The notes under the pieces are model-generated. The model worked only from the letters and a program-made list of their open reading frames with translations. It did no database searches and had not been told where the DNA came from. Source: Streptomyces hyaluromycini (GTDB lineage Bacteria > Actinomycetota > Actinomycetes > Streptomycetales > Streptomycetaceae). Taken from it: a stretch of 64,000 bases of DNA. The DNA is taken from the NCBI RefSeq assembly GCF_002217755.1, contig NZ_BCFL01000031.1, forward strand, positions 124,001 through 188,000, written 5' to 3'. Positions 35,281 to 45,176 of this stretch are shown here, one piece after another (within the stretch, counting starts at the first letter, position 1; each line of letters begins with the position of its first letter). A program made the position numbers and the translations under genes.

Positions 35281-38200
35281 TCAGTTCTCTCCCCGGAGGA
35301 TGTCCCGGATTTCTGTCGCCATCGCGCCGAGCGGGCCGGGCTGCATCATCTCGTGATGGTGGCAGGAGATCGGGTGCTCGGTGATATGCCCGTGTACATA
35401 GGGGGCCCATGTCCTGACCGCGGATTCGCGTCGGTCGGATGCCGCGGTGAAGGCGAGCACATCTCCGCGGAATCGCGGAGGGACATAGGTGTGCCGTGAC
35501 GTCCGGGCCGTCTCGTAGTCCTGGTACATGGCGAGGACCGTCGACTCGTCGAGATCTCGCAGCGGGTGGTCGGATGCCTTGAGGGCATTGAGCAGTTCCC
35601 GCGGATCGTGGTGATCGACCTCTGCGAGATCCAGCTGCACACCGATCGCGCCTGCCAGATCCGGCAGGTGGCCGGGCTCGGGGTCGACCTCGTCGGGCCG
35701 GGCGGTGGGGTGCGCGTCGATCAGTACCAGGAAGTCGACGGACTGGCCCTCCTGTTGCAGCAGTGCCGCCGTCGCGTGTGCGAGGACACCACCGAACGAC
35801 CAGCCGAGGAGCCGGTAGGGGCCGTGCGGCTGCACCGACCGGATCTCGTTCACGTAGTCTGCGGCGATCTCCTCGACGGTGGCCGGGACGTCCCGGAGCC
35901 GGGTGAGTCCGCGGCTCTGGAGGCCGTAGAGCCGCTGGTCCGCGGGTAGGTGCTGGATGAGGCGTGCGTAGACCCAGGCCAGTCCGCCGGCCGGATGGAA
36001 GCAGAACAGGGGCGGCCCGTCGCCACGGAGGTTGAGAGGCAGCAGGACCTCCAGCGCGCTGCCGGAGAACTCCGCTTCGAGCCTGCCGGCCAGGGCGGCC
36101 ACGGTAGGTGCTTCGAAGAGGTCCCGCAGCGGCAGGTCGCGCCCCAGCGTCGCGCGGATGCGGCTCACCAGCCGGGTGGCGGTCAGTGAATGGCCGCCGA
36201 GTTCGAAGAACGAGTCGTCGATACCGACCTGTTCGAGACCGAGTACGTCCGCGAACAACCCGCACAGCACCTCTTCGTCCGCGGTTCGGGGCGGGCGGAA
36301 GGGCATCGGGGCTGCCGTGAAGTCCGGCTGTGGCAACAACCGGCGATCCCTCTTGCCGTTCGGCGTGAGCGGCAGCGCGTCGAGGGTCACGACCTTGTCG
36401 GGCAGCATGTGGCTCGGCAGGATCCCGGCCGCGTAGGACCTGAGCGAGGCGGTGTCGAGGTGGCCTTCGGCGGCCGGTACGACATAGGCGACCAGCCGCG
36501 GGTCGCCGGCGGGGTCTTCGTGCACGGCGGCGGCCACGCTGCTGACGGCGGGGTGCCGGGCCAGTGCCGCCTCGACTTCGCCGAGTTCGATGCGGTAGCC
36601 CCTGACCTGCACCTGACTGTCGGCCCGGCCGACGAACTCCAGCTGCCCCGCTGAGTTCCACCGCACCAAGTCCCCTGTGCGGTACATACGTTCGCCCTCG
36701 GTGCCGTAGGGGCAGGCGACGAACCGCTCCGCCGTGAGACCCGGGCGGCGCAGGTAGCCACGGGCCAGACCGACGCCCGCCAGGTACAGCTCGCCCACGA
36801 CACCGGGCGGGACAGGGTTGAGTCCCGAGTCAAGAACATAAGTACGGGTGTTGTGGATGGGGCGGCCGATCGGCAGCGAGGGGCGCGGCGCCTCCGCATC
36901 GCCGGGATGTACCTGGTGGTACGTGGCGGCGATGGTGGTTTCGGTGGGGCCGTAGCCGTTGAGCATGCGACGACCGGCCGACCACGGCCGTGCGAGCGAT
37001 GTCGCGCCGGCCTCGCCGCCGACGGTCAGGGTACGCACGCCGTGCAGAGCATCGTCGGGAAGCACCGCGAGGACGGCCGGGGGAACGAAGCAGTGCGTGA
37101 TGCCCTGCTCGCGGACGATGCCGGCCAGTTCATGGGGGGCCGGGGCGGTCGACGGCACGACGAGGCACGCGCCGGCGAGCAGTGCCCGGTGTATCTCCCC
37201 GCCGGCCGCGTCGAAGCTCAGCGATGCGAACTGCAGCACCTTGCTGTGCCGGTCGACGGCCAGACGCTCGATCTGGTACCGCACCACCGCGCCGACCGCG
37301 GCGTGGGTTACCTGAACCCCCTTGGGCCGGCCGGTCGAACCGGAGGTGTAGATGACGTAGGCGGGGTGATCCGGCTCCAGCGGTGTGGTCCGCTCCTCGT
37401 CGGCGAGGTCGGTCTCGTCCTGCCGGGCCAGCGCCGCGCGCGTCCTGGCGTCGTCGAGCACGATGCGGGGAGTCCCGGCCGCGCAGGGCAGGGAGTCCGC
37501 GACCGCACCGGTGGTGAGGACGACGGACGGCTGTGCGTCGGCGAGCATGAACGCGATGCGTTCGGAGGGATAGGCGGTGTCGACCGGCAGGTAGGCCGCG
37601 CCGCTCTTGACGACGGCCAGGAGCGCGACGATCATCTCGGCCGACCGGGGCACCGCCAGGGCGACGACCCCTTCCGGCCCGATCCCCGATGCGACGAGCA
37701 TCCGTGCCAGGGCGTTGGCTCGCGCGTTCAGTTCGGCGTAGGTGAGGCTGCCGTGCTCGTGGACCACCGCGGTCGCCGAAGGCTGCTCACGCACCCGGTG
37801 CCGGAACAGGTCCGCCGGCGTCGTGGGCGTGGTGTCGGCGGAGGTGTCGTTCCACTCGGCCAGGACCCGGTGTTCCTCGGCGGGGCCGAGAAGACGGAGC
37901 CGATCGACGGGTGTCCGCGGCGCGGCGGAGCCCGAGTCGAGGATCCTGGTCAGCATGTCGGCGAAGCGGGCGACCGTCGACTCGTCGAAAAGGTCGGTCG
38001 CAAAGTTGATCAGTCCGGTGAGGCCGATCGGTGTGCCGTCGGCATCGCGCTGCTCGGTCAGGTTGATCGACAGGTCGAACTTGGGCGGCCGGGGAGTACC
38101 CGGCAGAGGGCGCACGGTCAGTCCGGGCAGGCGAAGTTCCGGGCGCCCGCCGTCGACGGCGAGCATCACCTGGAAGAGCGGATGATGCGAGGCGGACCTG

Positions 38201-41200
38201 GCCGGTGAGAGCTCCTCCACGAGCCGCTCGAACGGCACCTCCTGGTGGGCGTACGCCGAAAGGCAGGTCTCGCGCACCCGCGCCAGGAGGTCTGCGAAAG
38301 TGGGGTTGCCGGCGGTGTCGGTGCGCAGCACGAGGGTGTTCGCGAAGAACCCGATCAGAGGGGCCAGCGCCTCGTCGTCGCGTCCCGCCATCGGCGAGCC
38401 GACCGGGATGTCCGTCTGCCCGCTGATACGGCTCAACAGGACCGTCAGGGCCGTGTAGATCACCATGAAGGTGCTGACGTCGTGCCGGAGTGCGGTCTGT
38501 ACGAGCCGCTGGTGCAACGCGGCGTCGATCGACACCGGCACGGTCGCCCCCCTGCGGCCGGGCCGGGCCGGACGCGGCCGGTCCGTCGGCAGCTCCAGCC
38601 GATTCGGCAGGTCGGCCAGCTCACGCCGCCAGAAGGCCAACTGACGCGAAAGCAGACTGTCCTGGTGCTCTGCCGAGCCCAGCAGTTCCCGCTGCCACAG
38701 GGTGAAGTCGGCGTACTGGACCGGCAGCGCCGCCCAGGCCGGTTCGCGACCTGATCGACGTGCCTCGTACGCGGTCGACAACTCCTGTGCGAGGACGCCC
38801 AGTGACAGGCCGTCACCTGCTATGTGATGGAGTACCAGGCTCAGGACGTGTTCCTCGTCCGCCACGGTGAACAGAGTGCAGCGCAGGGGCGGTTCGGTGG
38901 CGAGGTCGAAGGGCCGGTCCGCCTCGACGGCCAGCGCGGTGGCCATGTCCGACTCAAGTCCGGCGACCCGCAGCGCAGTTGTGTGCTCCGTCGGCAACAC
39001 GACCTGCTCGGGTTCACCGTCGGTGGCGGGGAAGACCGTCCGCAGCGCCTCATGACGGTCTGTCACATCGAGCAACGCCCGACCCAGGGCGGCCCGGTCC
39101 AGCGGACCCGAGAGGTGCACTGCCATCGGGATGTTGTGCGTGGCGTTCGGTCCCTCCAGCTCGTCCAGGAACCAGAGTCTGTGCTGAGCGGGCGACAAGG
39201 GCACACGGCGCGGTCGTGGGCGGACACCCAGCTCGGGCCGGGATGCCGATGGTTCGCCCAGGTGCCGGGCCAGCGTCGCGGGTGTGGGATTGTCGAACAG
39301 GGTGCGAAGGGTGAGGTCGACGCCCAGGACGCTCCGCACCCGGTTGACGAGACGGATGGCCGTCAGCGAGTGACCGCCGAGCGAGAAGAAGTCGTCGTCG
39401 ATGCCGACTCGCGGCAGCGCGAGTGTCTCGGCGTACAGCCCGCAGAGCAGTTCCTCACGGGGGTTGCGGGGCGGGCGGGCGGAGACGGCGGAGGGCAGTG
39501 GTGCGGGCAGCGCCTTGCGGTCGGTCTTTCCGTTCGGGCTCAGCGGGATGCGGTCCAGCACCGTGATCGAGCCGGGCACCATGTAAGGGGGCAGCTGGGC
39601 GGACACATGCGCGGCGAGCTCGGCGGAGCCGACCTCGCACCCGGAGCGTGGGGTGACGTAGGCGGCCAGCCGCCGGTCGTCGGGGCCGGACTCGTGGACT
39701 GTCACCACGGCCTGTGCGACACGAGGATGCTGCGAGAGGGCGTGCTCGATCTCGGCCGGCTCGATCCGGTATCCGCGCAGCTTGACCTGATGGTCCGTAC
39801 GCCCGGTGTACTGCAATGTGCCATCGGGGTTCCACCGGGCGGTGTCGCCGGTCCGGTACATCCGGCTGCCAGGAGGGCCGTAGGGGTTGGCGGTGAACCG
39901 GCCCGCGGTGAGAACCGGCTGACCGTGGTAGCCGCGGGCCAGACCGGCGCCGGCGATGTACAGCTCCCCCCTGACGCCCGGGGGGACCGGTCGGAGGTTC
40001 TTGTCCAGGACGTGGACGGAGGTGTTGCCTATCGGGACCCCGATCGGTGGCGAGTCGAGGCGTGCTTCGTCCAGCGAAGCGCATGTCGACCAGATCGTGG
40101 TCTCCGTCGGGCCGTAGACATTGGTGACTTCCGCACCCGATTCATGCAGGTGGCGGGCCAGGTTCGCGGAGAGCGGCTCCCCTCCGACAAGCAGCTTCCG
40201 CAGCTTCCGCGGCGCCTGGGGAGCAGTCGTGGCGAGCGCCTGCCAGGCCGACGGTGTCGCCTGCATGACCGATGCACCGGAGCGGTCGACGAGTCCGGCG
40301 AGTTGATGCGGATCGCGCACACTGCCGGAGTCGGCGAGCACGACTCGTGCGCCGACGATCAGCGGTGCGTACAGTTCGAGGGCCGAGATGTCGAAGGCGA
40401 CCGTGGTCACGGCCAGCAGGCGGTCGTCAGGGGTGAGCGGCAGGAAGCTCCGGCTGCACATGAGCAGGTTGGCAAGGGCTTCGTGCGTGACGACCACGCC
40501 CTTGGGCCTGCCCGTGGATCCGGAGGTGTAGATCAGATACGCCGGATGCGACGGGTGCAGGGCCGCCCCCCGGTCGCTGTCGGACAGGTCGCCGCCCGCC
40601 TGTGCGGCGATCTCCGCTGCCTCCGCGGGGGCGTCCGGTCTCAGTGTCCTGACCCCTTGGAGCTGCCCCACGAGCTCTGGGTGCAGGGTCTGGTCCGTGA
40701 TCAGCAGAGCCGATTCGGCGTCTCTGATCACGTGGGCGAGCCGGGCCGGCGGATGCTCGGGATCGAGCGGCACATACGCTGCCCCCGATTTCGCGACGGC
40801 CAGGAGCGTGACGACGAGGTCGCAGGTCCGGCCCATGAGAACGGTGACGGGCTTCTCGACGCCGGCGCCCTGCGCCAGGAGATGCCGGGCCAACCGGTTG
40901 GCCCGCCGGTTCAGTTCCCCGTAGCTGACCTGGACGGGATCGGGCCCGGCGCCGTACTGGGTGACGGCGACGGCGTCGGGGGTGGCCCGCACCTGCCGCT
41001 CGAACAGCTCGGCCAGGCACATGGGTGGGGTACTCGTCGCCGTGTCGTTCCACTCCACCAGGACGCGGTGCTCCTCGGCCGGATCGAGGAGCCTGATGCG
41101 GCCGATCGGGGTGTCCGGAGCCGACGGGGCCGCGATCGAGTCGAGCAGCGTCTGGTACCGGCGGGCATGGGCACGGTTGACATCCTCGGCATACAGTTCG

Positions 41201-42405
41201 GGGTTGGCGTCGAACGCGACTTGCATGCTGCCGTCCGCCGCCCGGTCGTACACCGAGATCGTGAGGTCGTCGACCGGCCCGTTCGAGAGGTTGTACGGGA
41301 CCACGGGAGTGCCGCCGAAGTCCGCGTCGAAGTCGAACGACATGACATTGACCGACGGGCCGAAGAGCGTCCCGGAGTTGACCAGCCTGAGGTCGCGGTT
41401 GATGTCCTCGTACCGGTACCGGTGATGGCGCAGTGCCTCACGCAGCACGCCCGAAGTGTGCCGCACCAACTCGGCGAGAGTCATCTCCGGCTGGACCATG
41501 AGGCGGACCGGGAGAATATTGGCCATCATCGCGGGAATCCTGCGCTGTACCACGCCCGTGCGGCCCAGGGACGGGACACCGAGAACGATGTCCTGCTCAC
41601 CCGTCATCCGGTGGAGAAAGAGCGCGGTGGCGGAGATCAACAGGCTTGCCAGACTCGCGTCGGTCCGGTTCGCCGCCTCCCGGAGAAGATCCGCCCGCCG
41701 GGTGGAGACCACCTCCAGATGGCGGCGGAACCATGTCGGCTTGCTCCGCGCCGCGGAGCCGCCGCTCAGACTCACCGGCCGGGGCCGGTCCGCGAACGTC
41801 TCCGACCAGAACCGCTGGTCGGCCGTGAACGAGGCGGAAGCGCGGTACGCGGCCTCGGCTTTGATCAGCACGTCGACCGGCTTCAGCGTTCCCTCGTCAG
41901 GGGACTGCCCGCGCAGCAGCGCGTTGTAGACGGCAGAGGTGCGCGCAAGCAGCAGGGGACTGCTGAATCCGTCCAGTGCGATGTGATGGCACCGCGAATA
42001 CCAGAGGAACCGGCCGGGAGCGGTGGTGAAAAGCGCGTGAGTGAAGAGTGGCCCCTTGAGCAGGTCCACCGGACGCCTCATGTCCGACCACATCCAGTGC
42101 TCGGCCGCGGCTCGCGGATCCCGCTCGCCGCTCACGTCGATCCGATGCAGGCTCCAGTCCACCAGCCCGTCGAACACCTGCCGTACGGAGCCGCCGTCGA
42201 GGACGAACCGCGCGTGGACCGCCTGGACCTCGCTCACACTGCGGCCGAGCGCGGTCTCGAAGAGCGGTACGTCCAGCTCGCCACAGAATTCAACATATTC
42301 ACCGGCATTGAAGATGGTGTTCTCGGGGTCGAGTTGCTGGGCGTACCAAATCCCGAGTTGTCCCTCCATCAACGGCCGAGAGGCGGGCTCATCGTTTTTC
42401 GACAC
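35281..42405 (-). CDS. Two-module NRPS, C-A-T-C-A-T-TE
   Basis: A 2374-residue megaenzyme. C1 has HHIALDGFS (near 140); A1 has FDISALELY near 673; T1 FFSLGGHSL near 1012; C2 HHIAGDGLS near 1195; A2 SFDAAGGEI near 1733; T2 FFELGGHSL near 2069; TE GWSFGG near 2201. Hand-read codes: A1 D-I-L-Q-L-G-V-I-W-K, one residue from the glycine code; A2 D-A-G-F-T-G-G-I-A-K, which I cannot match. An N-terminal C domain means that an acyl or aminoacyl donor is supplied in trans. GTG start with AAGGAG upstream. Followed by a sulfotransferase; an MbtH gene lies divergently 0.7 kb upstream. Confidence 0.95.
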   Translation of the reverse strand: MSKNDEPASRPLMEGQLGIWYAQQLDPENTIFNAGEYVEFCGELDVPLFETALGRSVSEVQAVHARFVLDGGSVRQVFDGLVDWSLHRIDVSGERDPRAAAEHWMWSDMRRPVDLLKGPLFTHALFTTAPGRFLWYSRCHHIALDGFSSPLLLARTSAVYNALLRGQSPDEGTLKPVDVLIKAEAAYRASASFTADQRFWSETFADRPRPVSLSGGSAARSKPTWFRRHLEVVSTRRADLLREAANRTDASLASLLISATALFLHRMTGEQDIVLGVPSLGRTGVVQRRIPAMMANILPVRLMVQPEMTLAELVRHTSGVLREALRHHRYRYEDINRDLRLVNSGTLFGPSVNVMSFDFDADFGGTPVVPYNLSNGPVDDLTISVYDRAADGSMQVAFDANPELYAEDVNRAHARRYQTLLDSIAAPSAPDTPIGRIRLLDPAEEHRVLVEWNDTATSTPPMCLAELFERQVRATPDAVAVTQYGAGPDPVQVSYGELNRRANRLARHLLAQGAGVEKPVTVLMGRTCDLVVTLLAVAKSGAAYVPLDPEHPPARLAHVIRDAESALLITDQTLHPELVGQLQGVRTLRPDAPAEAAEIAAQAGGDLSDSDRGAALHPSHPAYLIYTSGSTGRPKGVVVTHEALANLLMCSRSFLPLTPDDRLLAVTTVAFDISALELYAPLIVGARVVLADSGSVRDPHQLAGLVDRSGASVMQATPSAWQALATTAPQAPRKLRKLLVGGEPLSANLARHLHESGAEVTNVYGPTETTIWSTCASLDEARLDSPPIGVPIGNTSVHVLDKNLRPVPPGVRGELYIAGAGLARGYHGQPVLTAGRFTANPYGPPGSRMYRTGDTARWNPDGTLQYTGRTDHQVKLRGYRIEPAEIEHALSQHPRVAQAVVTVHESGPDDRRLAAYVTPRSGCEVGSAELAAHVSAQLPPYMVPGSITVLDRIPLSPNGKTDRKALPAPLPSAVSARPPRNPREELLCGLYAETLALPRVGIDDDFFSLGGHSLTAIRLVNRVRSVLGVDLTLRTLFDNPTPATLARHLGEPSASRPELGVRPRPRRVPLSPAQHRLWFLDELEGPNATHNIPMAVHLSGPLDRAALGRALLDVTDRHEALRTVFPATDGEPEQVVLPTEHTTALRVAGLESDMATALAVEADRPFDLATEPPLRCTLFTVADEEHVLSLVLHHIAGDGLSLGVLAQELSTAYEARRSGREPAWAALPVQYADFTLWQRELLGSAEHQDSLLSRQLAFWRRELADLPNRLELPTDRPRPARPGRRGATVPVSIDAALHQRLVQTALRHDVSTFMVIYTALTVLLSRISGQTDIPVGSPMAGRDDEALAPLIGFFANTLVLRTDTAGNPTFADLLARVRETCLSAYAHQEVPFERLVEELSPARSASHHPLFQVMLAVDGGRPELRLPGLTVRPLPGTPRPPKFDLSINLTEQRDADGTPIGLTGLINFATDLFDESTVARFADMLTRILDSGSAAPRTPVDRLRLLGPAEEHRVLAEWNDTSADTTPTTPADLFRHRVREQPSATAVVHEHGSLTYAELNARANALARMLVASGIGPEGVVALAVPRSAEMIVALLAVVKSGAAYLPVDTAYPSERIAFMLADAQPSVVLTTGAVADSLPCAAGTPRIVLDDARTRAALARQDETDLADEERTTPLEPDHPAYVIYTSGSTGRPKGVQVTHAAVGAVVRYQIERLAVDRHSKVLQFASLSFDAAGGEIHRALLAGACLVVPSTAPAPHELAGIVREQGITHCFVPPAVLAVLPDDALHGVRTLTVGGEAGATSLARPWSAGRRMLNGYGPTETTIAATYHQVHPGDAEAPRPSLPIGRPIHNTRTYVLDSGLNPVPPGVVGELYLAGVGLARGYLRRPGLTAERFVACPYGTEGERMYRTGDLVRWNSAGQLEFVGRADSQVQVRGYRIELGEVEAALARHPAVSSVAAAVHEDPAGDPRLVAYVVPAAEGHLDTASLRSYAAGILPSHMLPDKVVTLDALPLTPNGKRDRRLLPQPDFTAAPMPFRPPRTADEEVLCGLFADVLGLEQVGIDDSFFELGGHSLTATRLVSRIRATLGRDLPLRDLFEAPTVAALAGRLEAEFSGSALEVLLPLNLRGDGPPLFCFHPAGGLAWVYARLIQHLPADQRLYGLQSRGLTRLRDVPATVEEIAADYVNEIRSVQPHGPYRLLGWSFGGVLAHATAALLQQEGQSVDFLVLIDAHPTARPDEVDPEPGHLPDLAGAIGVQLDLAEVDHHDPRELLNALKASDHPLRDLDESTVLAMYQDYETARTSRHTYVPPRFRGDVLAFTAASDRRESAVRTWAPYVHGHITEHPISCHHHEMMQPGPLGAMATEIRDILRGEN

Positions 42406-42592
42406 GCTAAAGGCTCCTTGGTGGTCAAAGGGAGGATCGGCGAAGGGACCTGCGCATCACGCCGTGTGAATTACGCCCGGCAAGCAGGCCACACATCTGG
42501 TTCGGCGGGAGTCGCGCGTCTTTGCCCTGCGTCTCTACGTACCTGACCGGACGGAGGTTCACCAAGGCAGGGAGACGGGTCCGCCGGGCGGG

Positions 42593-42904
42593 CTAGGGCC
42601 GGCTCCGACGGGTCTTCGCATGCTTCCTCACCGCATCCGGGGGGAGCGGAGGCACCGCGTCGGCCTCCGCCAGTACGGCGCGGACCGCGGCCTCCCGCAG
42701 TGCGGGGATCCTGCCGGACCAGTCACCGAGCAGCTCCTCCCCGGGCAGGTCCCGCAGACCGGACAACGTCGCGAGGATGTCGTCGGCTTCGGCCGCGCAG
42801 GCCGGGCATGCACGCAGATGTCCGCTGACGCCTTCGGACTCCTCGGAATCGAGGGCTGCCATGACATAGGCAGCCAGTTGTGACTTCTCCTGTTCGCATT
42901 TCAC
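42593..42904 (-). CDS. Zinc-finger (zf-HC2-like) anti-sigma-type protein
   Basis: A 103-residue protein. The HLRACPACAAEAD block has the H-x3-C-x2-C zinc site of ZAS anti-sigma factors. There is no transmembrane segment, so it would be a soluble, redox- or ligand-responsive type. GTG start with AGGAG. No sigma gene is adjacent; the nearest ECF sigma gene is about 6 kb away (48789-49364). Divergent from MbtH. Confidence 0.78.
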   Translation of the reverse strand: MKCEQEKSQLAAYVMAALDSEESEGVSGHLRACPACAAEADDILATLSGLRDLPGEELLGDWSGRIPALREAAVRAVLAEADAVPPLPPDAVRKHAKTRRSRP

Positions 42905-43111
42905 GCTGCGGTCTCCTGGAATGGTCTCCGTTCCCCCGGCGACTCGCTTGGTCTACGACGAGCGGGCCCGAACGGTTCATGACGGAGCCGAACACCCGGG
43001 CCGCGGCAGACCGGCCGATCGGTGAACCTCGTCCGGGTGGCGGCCGTAGACGACGACGGTGGGCACCTGTGAGGCCACTGACATCGCGTGATCGACCAGG
43101 AAGGAAGTTCC

Positions 43112-43324
43112 ATGACCAATCCGTTCGAGGACCCGGATGCCGCCTACCTCGTACTGCGGAATGCCGAGCACCAGTATTCGCTCTGGCCGGTGTTCGTGGA
43201 CGTGCCCGGCGGCTGGGACGCCGTCTTCGGCGCGGCTCCCCGCGACGACTGTGACGCGTACATCGAGGCCACTTGGACCGACATGCGCCCGAAGAGCCTG
43301 ATCGACGCGATGAACGACGAGTGA
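43112..43324 (+). CDS. mbtH: MbtH-family NRPS chaperone
   Basis: A 70-residue protein with the family signature SLWPVFVDVPGGW and the C-terminal WTDMRPKSL. MbtH proteins bind A domains and are needed for their activity, so this one likely serves the NRPS encoded nearby (A1/A2), and perhaps the Dap-activating A domain. AGGAAGGAA ribosome site; transcribed away from the NRPS. Confidence 0.97.
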   Translation: MTNPFEDPDAAYLVLRNAEHQYSLWPVFVDVPGGWDAVFGAAPRDDCDAYIEATWTDMRPKSLIDAMNDE

Positions 43325-43497
43325 AGGAGAGGATCCGGACCCGGCGTGCGCCGGGGGAAGACAGGCCGGGTCCGGAGCGGCCGGGAACGAACGAGGGAGA
43401 GCCCCAGCCGCTTGGGATACGGGCGGGTGGCGGGGATGGTTCACCGCAGCCGGTCCTCGTGGGCACGGTGTGGTGTGACGGCCGTGGAGCCGCTGTG

Positions 43498-43860
43498 TCA
43501 GCGGGACGCCGGGAACCGTTCGATGTTCTCCTCCACCCAGGTGCGCAGGTGGGCCAGGGGCCGGCAGGCGTCCTCGCCCAGCGGGGTCAGGCTGTATTCG
43601 ACGCGGGGCGGGACTTCCGGGTAGATCTCGCGGTCGACCAGGCCGTGATCCTCCAGGCGGCGCAGCGTCTGGGTGAGCACCTTGGGGCTCACCCCCTGCA
43701 GGCGTGCCCGCAGTGCCCCGAAGCGCTGGGGCCCGTCCTCCAGAGCGCCCAGGGCGAGGGCGCTCCACTTGTTGGCGAGCAGATCCAGCATGTCCCGGCA
43801 GGGGCAGGCGGCCAGGTAGACGCTCTTCGGGTCGTCGCACACGTGTGCTGTCGTCGTCAT
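43498..43860 (-). CDS. HxlR-family winged-helix regulator
   Basis: A 120-residue HxlR protein: CPCRDMLDLLANKWSALALGAL at the N-terminus, RFGALRARLQGVSPKVLTQTL as recognition helix and DREIYPEVPPRVEYSLTPLG as wing. The Cys pair near the N-terminus (CPC) suggests redox or electrophile sensing. The ATG at 43860 is near a 21-bp operator and a divergent oxidoreductase, the normal target arrangement. Confidence 0.93.
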   Translation of the reverse strand: MTTTAHVCDDPKSVYLAACPCRDMLDLLANKWSALALGALEDGPQRFGALRARLQGVSPKVLTQTLRRLEDHGLVDREIYPEVPPRVEYSLTPLGEDACRPLAHLRTWVEENIERFPASR

Positions 43861-43866
43861 ACAGCG

Positions 43867-43887
43867 ATAGTACCCAATGGGAACTAT
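43867..43887. promoter_or_regulatory. HxlR operator palindrome
   Basis: 21-bp near-perfect palindrome with outer arms ATAGT/ACTAT (43867-43871, 43883-43887) and inner CCCA/TGGG (43873-43876, 43878-43881); lies 6 bp from the HxlR start in the divergent promoter region. Confidence 0.8.
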
Positions 43888-44056
43888 AGGCCCTTGCGGG
43901 TAACCACTATCCATTTCGTACTGTCGCTGACGTGGTCGAAGTCGCGGACCGTCGCGCGTGTCCTGTCGGCTCGACCACGTCCTCTCGATGTATCTGAAGC
44001 GGAGCGGCACCGTCCGCGGCTCTCGGATCACGCACACGTGGAAAGGCCCGACCGCC

Positions 44057-45097
44057 ATGAACGACACGTACGACATCCCCGCGACGATGCCCGCGGTCGC
44101 GTACCGCAAGTCGCTGCCCGCCGACGATGCCGAGAGCCTGGTCGACGTCACGCTGCCCACCCCGGAGCCGGGACCCCGTGACGTACTGGTGCGGGTCGAG
44201 GCGATCGCCGTCAATCCGGTGGACTACAAGATCCGGCAGAACGTCGACCCGGGCGGGGAGGCGAAGGTGCTCGGCTGGGACGCCGCCGGGACCGTCGTCG
44301 CCGTCGGCGGCGAGGTGGAACTCTTCTCGGTGGGCGACGAGGTGTACTACGCCGGTGCGCTGGACCGCCCCGGCGCCAACTCCCGTTACCACGTGGTCGA
44401 CGAGCGCATCGTCGCCCGCAAGCCGGCCACCCTCTCCTTCACCGAGGCCGCCGCGCTGCCGTTGACCTCGCTCACGGCGTGGGAGGGGCTCTTCGAGCGG
44501 CTGGGGCTGCGCACGGGTGCCCTGGAGCAGACCGGGGCCCTGCTGATCACCGCGGCCGCCGGCGGCGTGGGCTCGATCACCGCGCAGCTGGCCCGCGCCC
44601 TCACCAGCCTCACCGTCATCGGTACGGCGTCGCGGCCCGAGAGCGTCGACTTCGCGCGCCGCATGGGTGTCCACCACATTGTCGACCACCGCAGGCCACT
44701 TGCCGCGCAGCTGGCCGAAGTGGCCCCGGACGGCGTCGACTTCGTGTTCAGCACCACGGCGACCGACCACAACCTGGCCGCGTACGCCGAGGCGCTCACC
44801 CCCTTCGGCCGGATCGTCGCCATCGACGACTTCGACTCGCTGCCCCTCGGAGTGCTCAAGGCGAAGAGCATCTCCTTCCACTGGGAGTTCATGTACACGC
44901 GGTCGATGTTCCGTACGGCCGACCAGAGCATGCAGCACCACATCCTCACCCAGGTCGCCCGCCTCGTCGACGCCGGCATCCTCACCACCACGGCCACCCG
45001 GGACCTGGGCCCGGTCAACGCCGCCAACCTCCGTGAGGCCCACCGCGTCCAGGAGTCCGGCGCAGCCGTCGGCAAGACCACTCTGACCGGATTCTGA
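44057..45097 (+). CDS. Zinc-type quinone oxidoreductase / alcohol-dehydrogenase-like (MDR) protein
   Basis: A 346-residue medium-chain dehydrogenase. GroES-like N-terminal domain (VLVRVEAIAVNPVDYKIRQ), then the NADPH motif AAAGGVGSITAQLA. The catalytic zinc Cys is lacking, so it is a reductase of quinones or enones rather than an alcohol dehydrogenase. Divergent from HxlR with a shared operator, so it is probably induced by an electrophile. Confidence 0.93.
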   Translation: MNDTYDIPATMPAVAYRKSLPADDAESLVDVTLPTPEPGPRDVLVRVEAIAVNPVDYKIRQNVDPGGEAKVLGWDAAGTVVAVGGEVELFSVGDEVYYAGALDRPGANSRYHVVDERIVARKPATLSFTEAAALPLTSLTAWEGLFERLGLRTGALEQTGALLITAAAGGVGSITAQLARALTSLTVIGTASRPESVDFARRMGVHHIVDHRRPLAAQLAEVAPDGVDFVFSTTATDHNLAAYAEALTPFGRIVAIDDFDSLPLGVLKAKSISFHWEFMYTRSMFRTADQSMQHHILTQVARLVDAGILTTTATRDLGPVNAANLREAHRVQESGAAVGKTTLTGF

Positions 45098-45176
45098 CCG
45101 GATCCTGATCGGCCGAGGCACGGGACTCCGTGCCGGCGCGGGCCGCGAGCCGTCTCCGGGACACCCCCTGGAGCGA

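Noticed and set aside
38824..42546. A 1240-codon plus-strand ORF opposite the NRPS
   Set aside because: Antisense shadow of the NRPS gene from high GC; no motif, low-complexity composition, no ribosome site.
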